From: Streptosporangiaceae bacterium
GTDB taxonomy: Bacteria; Actinomycetota; Actinomycetes; Streptosporangiales; Streptosporangiaceae
Length of the DNA: 6,724 nucleotides
Direction of reading: 5' to 3'
NCBI GenBank assembly: GCA_030041195.1
Contig: JASHOI010000616.1
Location: 1-6,724, forward strand
Below are positions 1 to 5,131 of the stretch, piece after piece. The position numbers and the translations under genes were made by a program. Below the pieces are notes generated by a model that did no database searches, had not been told where the DNA came from, and worked only from the letters and a program-made list of their open reading frames with translations. Within the stretch, counting starts at the first letter, position 1. Each line of letters begins with the position of its first letter.

Positions 1-471
1 CCGCAGCAGCGCCCGGCAGGCCGGAACCCGTGCGGCCCGCAGCGCGGACAGCGGGTCGCCGTCCCCGGTGTCCCAGCCCGCGGCGCCCTCGCACAGCGCT
101 AGCCCGGCCTCGGCGTGCCCGAGCGCCGCCAGGTGGTCGCCGGCCCGCGAGCTCTTCTCGCTCTCGGAGGCGCTGAGCAGCACCGCGGACGCGTCGATCT
201 GATCGTCGCGCAGCGCCAGGCGGTATCCCCCCGGCGTGCTGACGATCACTTCGGGGCCGAGGCGGGCCCGGGCGCGTGACACCAGGACCTGAAGAGCCTT
301 GAACGGGTGCTCGGGTTGCTCGTCCGGCCACAGCGCGCCGATCAGCCGGGTGGTGCTGCACCCCGTGTGCGGGTCCTCGGCCAGGAGCGCGAGCAGGCCC
401 TGCAGCCGGGAGCCGGTGATCTCCAGGCCGCGGTAACTCACCCGCGACAGCAGGGCCAGATCCACGCTCAC
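1..471 (-). CDS. BTAD-domain (SARP/AfsR-like) transcriptional regulator, N-terminal part, cut by window edge
   Basis: Reading the complement from the GTG at 469-471 gives 157 open codons to the window edge. Visible landmarks match the winged-helix plus bacterial transcriptional activator domain of SARP regulators: an N-terminal strand around residues 3-18, LWPDE at 47-51, the recognition-helix-like stretch KALQVLVSRARARLG at 58-72, and the wing TPGGYRLAL at 79-87. An alanine-rich helical start of the BTAD region follows from about residue 90. Family members bind direct repeats near promoters and often carry ATPase and TPR domains further on; whether this one does lies outside the window. The start could also be the second GTG, two codons later, which gives the tidier beginning VDLALLSR. 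An in-frame TAA at 538-540 limits any upstream extension. It is divergent from the DUF72 gene. Domain call firm; full architecture and target genes unknown. Confidence 0.85.
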   Translation of the reverse strand, partial: MSVDLALLSRVSYRGLEITGSRLQGLLALLAEDPHTGCSTTRLIGALWPDEQPEHPFKALQVLVSRARARLGPEVIVSTPGGYRLALRDDQIDASAVLLSASESEKSSRAGDHLAALGHAEAGLALCEGAAGWDTGDGDPLSALRAARVPACRALLR

Positions 472-478
472 GGCCGCC

Positions 479-484
479 AGATTA
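479..484 (-). promoter_or_regulatory. Candidate -10 element for the BTAD regulator (leaderless arrangement)
   Basis: On the minus strand the hexamer TAATCT (a TANNNT match) ends seven bases before the GTG at 471. That would place the transcription start at or next to the start codon. No convincing Shine-Dalgarno sequence lies in between, which is compatible with a leaderless mRNA, common in actinobacteria. No clear -35 was recognised. Inference from pattern only. Confidence 0.4.
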
Positions 485-538
485 GCCGGTTCCGCGGCAG
501 ACGCCGTGGGCCCGGCCGGGGAACTGCGCCGGGGTTCT

Positions 539-544
539 TATCCT
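539..544 (+). promoter_or_regulatory. Candidate -10 element for the DUF72 gene (leaderless arrangement)
   Basis: TATCCT (TANNNT) is followed by six bases and then the ATG at 551, so a transcript starting 7 bases past the -10 would begin on the start codon. There is no purine-rich ribosome binding site ahead of this ATG. It supports choosing the ATG at 551 over the in-frame GTG at 506. No good -35 hexamer is visible in the G+C-rich sequence upstream. Confidence 0.4.
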
Positions 545-550
545 GCGGGT

Positions 551-1429
551 ATGGGCGAAATCCGGGTGGGCACCGCGTCGTGGACCGACCGTACGCTGCT
601 GGAGTCGGGCTGGTACCCGCCGGAGGCGGACTCGGCGGACAAGCGGCTGCGGTACTACGCGCGCCAGTTCCCGCTGGTCGAGGTCGACGCCACGTACTAC
701 GCGCTGCCCGCCGAGCAGACCGCGGCGGCCTGGGTCGCCCGAACGCCGAGAGAGTTCACGTTCAACATCAAGGCGTTCAGCCTGTTCACCCAGCACCCCA
801 CCCGGGTCGCCGCGCTCCCGGCCGACCTGCGCGAGACCGTCGCCAAGTCGGGCAAGGAGCGGGTGTACCTGAAAGACGTCGATCCCGCCGTCGTGGATGA
901 GGCGTGGCAGAGATTCTTCGCCGCGCTGGAGCCGCTGCGCGACGCGGGCAAGCTCGGCGCGATCTTGCTGCAGTTCCCGCCGTGGTTCCCGATCTCCCGG
1001 GCCCGCAAGGACTACATCCTGTCCTGCGCGCAGCGCGCCGCGCCGCGGCAGGTGTGCATCGAGTTCCGCAACCCGACCTGGATGACCGAGGACAACCGGG
1101 CCGAGACCCTGGAGTTCCTGGCCGCCAGCAAGCTGCCGTACGTGTGCGTGGACATGCCGCAGGGCTACAAGGACTCGATTCCGCCGGTGCTGGCCGCCAC
1201 CGCCGACCTGGCGGTGCTGCGCATGCACGGCCACTCCGACAAGTGGACAAGCAAGGACATCCACGAGCGGTTCGGCTACGACTACAGCGACAAAGAGCTG
1301 GCCGAGTGGGCGCCCAAGGTCGACGGCCTCGCCGAGGACGCCCGGACCACGCACGTGCTGTTCAACAACTGCTATCGCGACAACGCCCAGCGGAACGCCC
1401 GCCGCCTGGTCGACCTGCTGGAAGCCTGA
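551..1429 (+). CDS. DUF72 (YecE-like) TIM-barrel protein
   Basis: A 292-residue protein, close to the usual DUF72 length of roughly 240-300. Family landmarks appear in order: VGTASWTD at residues 6-13, the EVDATYYALP segment at 44-53, FNIKAFSLFTQHPT, ILLQFPPWF, IEFRNPTW around 170-177, the RMHGHSD segment with H226 and H228, and the C-terminal FNNCYRDNAQ segment at 271-280. These give a complete domain with no frameshift. DUF72 proteins are TIM barrels of unproven biochemical role; some authors link them to nucleic acid or metal-dependent chemistry, and nothing here settles that. The in-frame GTG at 506 would add 15 residues unlike the family start and would run through the promoter region, so ATG 551 is preferred. 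It is transcribed alone, divergent from the BTAD regulator and convergent with the monooxygenase, with a hairpin just downstream. Confidence 0.93.
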   Translation: MGEIRVGTASWTDRTLLESGWYPPEADSADKRLRYYARQFPLVEVDATYYALPAEQTAAAWVARTPREFTFNIKAFSLFTQHPTRVAALPADLRETVAKSGKERVYLKDVDPAVVDEAWQRFFAALEPLRDAGKLGAILLQFPPWFPISRARKDYILSCAQRAAPRQVCIEFRNPTWMTEDNRAETLEFLAASKLPYVCVDMPQGYKDSIPPVLAATADLAVLRMHGHSDKWTSKDIHERFGYDYSDKELAEWAPKVDGLAEDARTTHVLFNNCYRDNAQRNARRLVDLLEA

Positions 1430-1455
1430 CGCTTGCACGGAACCGAATGGGGTCG

Positions 1456-1495
1456 TGGGACCCACGCTGTTCTTCTTTGAACAGCGTGGGTCCCA
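1456..1495. terminator. Bidirectional hairpin terminator between convergent genes
   Basis: A perfect 17-bp inverted repeat (arms 1456-1472 and 1479-1495, TGGGACCCACGCTGTTC and its complement) with a six-base TTCTTT loop. It starts 26 bases after the DUF72 stop and ends 16 bases before the monooxygenase stop, so it can serve both transcripts. No U-tract follows on either strand, which is common for actinobacterial terminators. It is not inside a coding frame of either neighbour. Confidence 0.85.
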
Positions 1496-1511
1496 TCACA
1501 CTGTTGCGGGG

Positions 1512-2699
1512 TCACGGGGCTGTCCAGTCGACGACCTGGGTGCCCGCTCTCGCCAGGAGCTTGGGCGGGGCCAGCCGCAGGATCGCGTTGCGTACCGGCT
1601 GCCGCCAGCCGCCGCCGAGGTCGGCGCCGAACCGCGCGGTCACGACGGCGAGCCGGGCGATCTTGTGGCACCGGGCCCTGCGCACCTGGTCGAAGCCGGC
1701 CAGCGCGGTGCCCAGGTCGGTTCCGGCGCAGACCGGCGCGCCGATCAGCCGCCCCACGCAGACGCCGTCCTCCAGCGCGGTGGAGGCTCCGCCGCCCACG
1801 GTGGGCAGCGCGGCGTGGGCGGCGTCGCCGACCATGACCACCCGGCCGCGGATGAAGGTGTGCAGCCCGCCGGGCAGGTAGTAGACGTCGTGGCGCACCA
1901 GCTGGTCCGCGGTGGTGGCCGCCACGATCGCCCGGACCTCCGGGGACCAGCCGGCGAAGCGGTCGCGGGCGGCTTTCGGCTCGTCGTCGAACGAGGCTCC
2001 CGCCGGATGCCGGAAGTAACCGAACCAGTAGAGCTCGCCATCGCTGACCCGCAGGAAGCCGAACTCGGTCTCCGGCCCCCACATCTCGACCAGCCGGCCG
2101 TCGGTGCCGGTGTCCGGGATCACCGCGCGCCAGCACGTGCTGCCGCTGTACCGGGCCGGGGCGCCCGGGAACAGCTGCGCCCGGACCGTGCTGTGGACGC
2201 CGTCGGCGGCGACGACCAGGCCGGCCTGCAGGCTGTGCTCCTCCCCGGCTTCGTTCCGCCAGGTGACACGCGCAAGCCCGCCGCCTGCCTGCCCCGGCTG
2301 AACCTTGGTCACCTCGGCGCCGTTGATCAGCTCGACCCCGTCGGCGGCCCTGGCCGCCCGCAGCAGCGCGGCGTGCAGGCGCTGGCGGTGCAAGCCCCAG
2401 ATCGTGGTTACCGCGCGCAGGCCGGGCAGGTCGGGGAGCTGCAGCAGCCAGCGGCCGTCAGGGCTCTGGTAGCCGGAGGCCGAGGTCTGGTACCCCGCTG
2501 CCCGGACCGCGTCGGCGGCGCCGATCGCCTCCAGTGCCGTCATCCCGTTGCCGGTGATCGCCAGCCCGGCGCCGACCTCGCCAAACTCCGGGGCGCGCTC
2601 CAGGACCGTGGCGTGCCATCCCTCCTGCGAGAGGGACACCGCCGAGGCAAGGCCGGCGATCCCGCCGCCGACCACGGCGGCTGTCCGCGCGTCAGCCAC
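1512..2699 (-). CDS. FAD-dependent monooxygenase (group A / p-hydroxybenzoate hydroxylase fold)
   Basis: A 395-residue flavoprotein of the class that uses NAD(P)H and O2 to hydroxylate or epoxidise aromatic and related substrates. All three family fingerprints are present: the Rossmann GxGxxG segment VVGGGIAGLASAVSL with its terminal acid (residues 9-23, E34); the DG motif VVAADGVHSTVR around D166-G167; and the GD motif MVGDAAHAALP (G291-D292) followed by GGGASTALEDG. YSGSTCWRAVIP at 184-195 resembles salicylate- and urate-hydroxylase-like members. Length is typical for the compact subgroup without a C-terminal thioredoxin-like domain. It starts at GTG with GAGGTG seven bases upstream. It lies 65 bases downstream of tetR on the same strand, so co-transcription or direct TetR control is plausible. 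The substrate cannot be told; tetracycline-inactivating, aromatic-catabolic and biosynthetic roles are all possible. Confidence 0.95.
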   Translation of the reverse strand: MADARTAAVVGGGIAGLASAVSLSQEGWHATVLERAPEFGEVGAGLAITGNGMTALEAIGAADAVRAAGYQTSASGYQSPDGRWLLQLPDLPGLRAVTTIWGLHRQRLHAALLRAARAADGVELINGAEVTKVQPGQAGGGLARVTWRNEAGEEHSLQAGLVVAADGVHSTVRAQLFPGAPARYSGSTCWRAVIPDTGTDGRLVEMWGPETEFGFLRVSDGELYWFGYFRHPAGASFDDEPKAARDRFAGWSPEVRAIVAATTADQLVRHDVYYLPGGLHTFIRGRVVMVGDAAHAALPTVGGGASTALEDGVCVGRLIGAPVCAGTDLGTALAGFDQVRRARCHKIARLAVVTARFGADLGGGWRQPVRNAILRLAPPKLLARAGTQVVDWTAP

Positions 2700-2706
2700 C
2701 GGCTCT

Positions 2707-2712
2707 CACCTC
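2707..2712 (-). promoter_or_regulatory. Ribosome binding site of the monooxygenase
   Basis: On the minus strand this reads GAGGTG and ends seven bases before the GTG start codon at 2697-2699. It fixes that GTG as the translation start, and the first residues then run directly into the FAD-binding strand. Confidence 0.75.
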
Positions 2713-2762
2713 GTTCCGGCCACTCGGGCGATCGGTCATCCGGGCCACGGTTGCGGACATCT

Positions 2763-2779
2763 TACTACGGTTTGTAGTA
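2763..2779. promoter_or_regulatory. Palindrome at the tetR stop codon, possible operator of the monooxygenase
   Basis: TACTAC and GTAGTA arms (2763-2768, 2774-2779) flank five bases and overlap the last codons and stop of tetR. On the minus strand a -10-like TAAGAT (2759-2764) overlaps its downstream edge, and the monooxygenase start lies about 60 bases further on. Position and symmetry suit an operator or promoter element. A six-pair stem this poor in G+C would be a weak terminator. No clear -35 is visible. Its sequence differs from the two tetR-promoter dyads, so any binding protein would probably be another regulator. Confidence 0.4.
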
Positions 2780-3397
2780 GATGGGCTCCGCAGGCAGCAG
2801 CGTGGTGATCAGTTCGTGGAGCGTCGCCGTCAGCCGCTGCGTCTCCTGGCGGCGCAGCAGGTGCAGCACGAGGTCGCTGTGCAGCGAGCCGAGCAGCAGG
2901 TGCCCGAGCAGTTCCGCGTCCAGGTCCGGGCGGGCTTGCGCGATCAGCGAGCTCACGTGCTGGTGCCAGACCTGGTAGAGCAGGCCCTCCTGGCGCTCGC
3001 CGGTTTCCGCGTGCTCGTAGGCGGCCATCAGCGCGGCGTTGCGGGTGGCGACCTCGAGGATGGCATCGAAGAACGCGATCAGCCGGTCCCTGGGCGGTGC
3101 GCCGGGCCCGAGCGGGGGCGGTCCTGCGCGCATGGCCTCCTGCAGAGCGCCGAGGCGCTCCATCGCGAGCGCGCGCATCAGCCCCGCGCGGCTGCCGAAC
3201 CGGTGGAAGACCGTGGCCTTGCCGACGCCGGCGGCCTGGGCGACGCGTTCGATCGAGACGTGCTCCGCGCCGTGCTCGCTGAGCAGCCGCTCGGCAGCGG
3301 CCAGTATCGCGGCGCGGTTGCGGGCGGCGTCCGCGCGTTCGCGGGCCTTGTGCGTCTGGCCCCGTCGCGCCTCGTCCCCGCTCGACAATTGAACCAT
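2765..3397 (-). CDS. TetR/AcrR-family transcriptional repressor
   Basis: A 210-residue regulator, a typical TetR length. The N-terminal DNA-binding domain is clear: helix 1 around AARNRAAILAAAERLLSEHG (residues 24-43), then the helix-turn-helix VSIERVAQAAGVGKATVFHRFGSRAGL (47-73), where FHRF corresponds to the usual YxxF. The rest is an all-helical ligand-binding and dimerisation domain whose ligand cannot be inferred. The ATG at 3397 is chosen because it begins just ahead of the conserved helix and sits at the end of a -10 element. The frame stays open far upstream, but that sequence lies opposite the reductase gene and is a shadow. The gene is divergent from the reductase and followed by the monooxygenase. 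Paired dyads in the divergent promoter, one overlapping its own start codon, suggest it represses both itself and the reductase. Confidence 0.94.
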   Translation of the reverse strand: MVQLSSGDEARRGQTHKARERADAARNRAAILAAAERLLSEHGAEHVSIERVAQAAGVGKATVFHRFGSRAGLMRALAMERLGALQEAMRAGPPPLGPGAPPRDRLIAFFDAILEVATRNAALMAAYEHAETGERQEGLLYQVWHQHVSSLIAQARPDLDAELLGHLLLGSLHSDLVLHLLRRQETQRLTATLHELITTLLPAEPIYYKP

Positions 3398-3410
3398 CGG
3401 TCCATATAGT
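3382..3410 (+). promoter_or_regulatory. Sigma-70-type promoter of the MDR reductase
   Basis: TCGACA (3382-3387) and TATAGT (3405-3410) are separated by exactly 17 bases, close to the TTGACA/TATAAT ideal and unusually good for this G+C-rich genome. The expected start is near 3417, giving a leader of about 36 bases with GGAGG at 3442-3446, six bases before ATG 3453. The 17-base spacer contains the left dyad (3390-3404), so a bound repressor would block RNA polymerase. Confidence 0.7.
3390..3404. promoter_or_regulatory. Left TetR operator candidate
   Basis: TGAACCATCGGTCCA is an imperfect dyad (TGRACC-N3-GGTYCA) and the exact reverse complement of the site at 3424-3438. It sits inside the -35/-10 spacer of the reductase promoter and covers the tetR start codon (3395-3397). 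Binding here would stop transcription in both directions. That the TetR protein encoded next door binds it is inference from position and symmetry. Confidence 0.7.
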
Positions 3411-3411
3411 A
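3406..3411 (-). promoter_or_regulatory. Candidate -10 of tetR, overlapping the reductase -10
   Basis: The minus strand reads TACTAT, a TANNNT match overlapping the plus-strand TATAGT almost completely. Eight bases separate it from the tetR ATG, so the tetR mRNA may be leaderless or nearly so. No clear -35 is seen at the right distance, suggesting a weaker promoter than the one facing the reductase. Confidence 0.5.
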
Positions 3412-3423
3412 CCGGGCAGGAAC

Positions 3424-3438
3424 TGGACCGATGGTTCA
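3424..3438. promoter_or_regulatory. Right TetR operator candidate
   Basis: TGGACCGATGGTTCA is the mirror copy of the dyad at 3390-3404, 34 bases away centre to centre. It lies just downstream of the expected reductase transcription start, immediately before its ribosome binding site, and upstream of the tetR -10. Together the two sites bracket the shared promoter. Confidence 0.7.
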
Positions 3439-3452
3439 CTTGGAGGCGACGG

Positions 3453-4421
3453 ATGCGGGCGGTCGTGCTGCAGGCGACGGGCGGGCCCGAGATGCTCGTC
3501 CCGGCGGAAGTTCCCCGGCCGAAGGCCGGGCCTGGCCAGGTGCTGGTGCGGACGGAAGCGATCGCGGTCAGCCGGGGCGAGACCATGATGCGCTCCGGGG
3601 CGATCCCGCTCCCGTTCCCGCTGCCCGCGGTGATCGGCGCCGAGGCGGTCGGGATCGTGGAGGACGTCGGCGAGGGGGCCGACCCGGGCCTGGCGGGCGC
3701 CCGGGTGGCGATGGTCACCGGCGGGGCCGGGTCATACGCGGAGTTCATCGCGGTCGGCGCCGGGATGACCGTGCGCGTGCCGGACGGCCTGGACGCGGTC
3801 TCGGCGGTCGCGGTGGCGGCGCCGGGCGCGATGGCCCTGGGCCTGCTGGACCGCGCGAGGGCCCGCAGCGGCGAGAGCCTCCTGGTCGAGGGCGGGTCGG
3901 GCGCGGCCGGCGGGTACCTGGTCGCTCTCGCCCGCGAGCTTGGCGCCGGGCGGATCATCGCCACCGCTGGCACACCGGGCGGGCGGGACCAGGTCCTGGG
4001 TCTCGGCGCCGACGTGGCGCTCGACCACGCCGATCCGGACTGGCCGGGTGGGCTGGCCGCGGTGCTGGACGGGGGCGCGCTGGATGTCGCGTTCGACGCG
4101 GCCGGTGGCGCCGCGGCCGGGCGGGTGCTGGACCTGCTGACGCCGAGTTCGGGGCGGATGGTGTGCTACGGCATGCTCAGCGGCGCCCCGCCGGCCCTTG
4201 ACCTGGCGACGGTGCTGCGCGGCGGGCTGCAGATCATCGGCTGCGGTGGCCCCGGCTGGTTCCGGCAGGTTCTCGGCGTGCACTATCCGGAGGCTCTCGA
4301 CCGTGCCGCCAGGGGTGGCATCGAGCCCAGGATCGGCGCGGTGCTGCCGCTCGCCGACGCCGCCGAGGCGCACCGGCGCATCGCCGACCGCGCCGCCGGT
4401 CGGATAGTGCTCGTCCCCTGA
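3453..4421 (+). CDS. Zinc-free MDR oxidoreductase, NADPH:quinone reductase (QOR) type
   Basis: A 322-residue medium-chain dehydrogenase/reductase. The N-terminal GroES-like domain (about 1-120) shows GPGQVLVRTEAIAVSRGE (26-43), PAVIGAEAVGIVEDVGEG (58-75) and GGAGSYAEF (90-98). The Rossmann domain follows with LLVEGGSGAAGGYLVALARE (143-162) and a matching C-terminal AHRRI...GRIVLVP end. The cysteine/histidine ligands of catalytic and structural zinc are absent, placing it with quinone reductases and related enoyl/ketone reductases, which move hydride from NADPH to quinones or activated double bonds in the cytoplasm. Length is normal for QOR. Start ATG 3453 has GGAGG six bases upstream; the frame opening at 3431 is a different, unreal frame. 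It is divergent from tetR behind a promoter carrying two dyads, so it is likely induced by the TetR ligand. Exact substrate unknown. Confidence 0.92.
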   Translation: MRAVVLQATGGPEMLVPAEVPRPKAGPGQVLVRTEAIAVSRGETMMRSGAIPLPFPLPAVIGAEAVGIVEDVGEGADPGLAGARVAMVTGGAGSYAEFIAVGAGMTVRVPDGLDAVSAVAVAAPGAMALGLLDRARARSGESLLVEGGSGAAGGYLVALARELGAGRIIATAGTPGGRDQVLGLGADVALDHADPDWPGGLAAVLDGGALDVAFDAAGGAAAGRVLDLLTPSSGRMVCYGMLSGAPPALDLATVLRGGLQIIGCGGPGWFRQVLGVHYPEALDRAARGGIEPRIGAVLPLADAAEAHRRIADRAAGRIVLVP

Positions 4422-4447
4422 TCAGGCCGGAACGGCATGCACTGGGC

Positions 4448-5131
4448 TCACCGTGCTTCTTGGCGCGGGTCCATTGGCACGACTCTGACATTAGCGTCCC
4501 GGTCACGGAACCATCGCTCTAGCTCGAGGCCGTCCAGAACAACGCCATCCGCCACCTGACATGGCCCGCATGCCGTACCTGAAGCCCCTGCAACCTGCGC
4601 GTTCTGGAGCTGAGAGTCGAAGAACATTGTTCTCTCCAGCACGGTGTCCCGCAGATCGGCCGATAGCAAGACACACTCCCAGAAGACAACACCCCCCAGG
4701 TCGGCACCGCGGAAATCAGCGGAGCGGAAATCAGCTTTCGTCGCGTGAAGGCCACCGAGCTCGGCCTCTGCGAAGCTTGCGTTAGCCGCGTTCACATGAG
4801 AGAAATCACTGCCCATCGCCGCAGCGCGGTCGAGACGAGTCCCGACGGCTGACGCGTGCGACAGATCCGCGTCAGCCAGGTCAGCAGCGATTAGGTTCAC
4901 GCCGTCAAGCGAGGAGCGCATGAGACGGGCTCCCTGGAGGTTCAGCGAGCTCAGGTCGGCACCGCGGAAGTCGAGATCGCGGCCATCGAATATGCCGGAA
5001 GATCCCGAGGCGTGCTGGACGTAGTCCCGCAGTCGCTGTGCAGCCGCCACGTCAGCGGGCCAAGCGGCCACGACGCCAACCTGAGCGCTGCGGTCGTCAG
5101 GGGTACCAGATGACACGGCCCTGCCACCCAT
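4448..5131 (-). CDS. Pentapeptide-repeat protein, candidate immunity protein of the upstream toxin
   Basis: 227 residues. From F55 to V180 every fifth residue is L, F, A, M or V (L60, L65, L70 ... F170, L175), with mostly small residues two positions earlier. That makes 26 pentapeptides in one unbroken register, predicting a right-handed four-sided beta-helix of about 6.5 turns. A non-repeat head (about 1-50) and a tail with C188-x-x-C191 and a charged C-terminus flank it. The protein is acidic (about 32 D/E against 21 K/R). Known relatives such as MfpA and Qnr mimic DNA and protect gyrase; others have no known role. It directly follows the toxin-like gene, and with ATG 5131 the two overlap by 35 bases. 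Alternative GTG starts at 5116 and 5071 remain open; the last leaves no overlap and has AGG upstream. G+C is lower than in the flanking genes. Repeat family certain; immunity role inferred from position. Confidence 0.88.
   Translation of the reverse strand: MGGRAVSSGTPDDRSAQVGVVAAWPADVAAAQRLRDYVQHASGSSGIFDGRDLDFRGADLSSLNLQGARLMRSSLDGVNLIAADLADADLSHASAVGTRLDRAAAMGSDFSHVNAANASFAEAELGGLHATKADFRSADFRGADLGGVVFWECVLLSADLRDTVLERTMFFDSQLQNAQVAGASGTACGPCQVADGVVLDGLELERWFRDRDANVRVVPMDPRQEAR

Noticed and set aside
482..1465. Long minus-strand open frame opposite the DUF72 gene
   Set aside because: It lacks recognisable motifs, is Arg/Gly/Val-rich as expected from reading G+C-rich coding DNA backwards, and lies opposite a gene with clear DUF72 signatures.
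1455..2777. 440-codon plus-strand open frame opposite the monooxygenase
   Set aside because: The opposite strand has all three FAD monooxygenase fingerprints, a good ribosome binding site and a normal length. This frame also starts inside the terminator hairpin.
3398..3973. N-terminal extension of the TetR frame by 192 codons
   Set aside because: It would run opposite the reductase gene and through the divergent promoter, and the extra residues are Pro/Ala/Ser/Thr-rich shadow sequence. A normal TetR starts at 3397.
3431..4201. Plus-strand frame beginning at the ATG inside the right dyad
   Set aside because: Its product is a low-complexity Gly/Arg-rich shadow. The frame at 3453 encodes a full QOR-type protein behind GGAGG.
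4439..4456. Possible terminator hairpin between the reductase and the pentapeptide gene (GCAC...GTGC)
   Set aside because: Only about six pairs with a bulge, partly inside the pentapeptide coding end; too weak to call.
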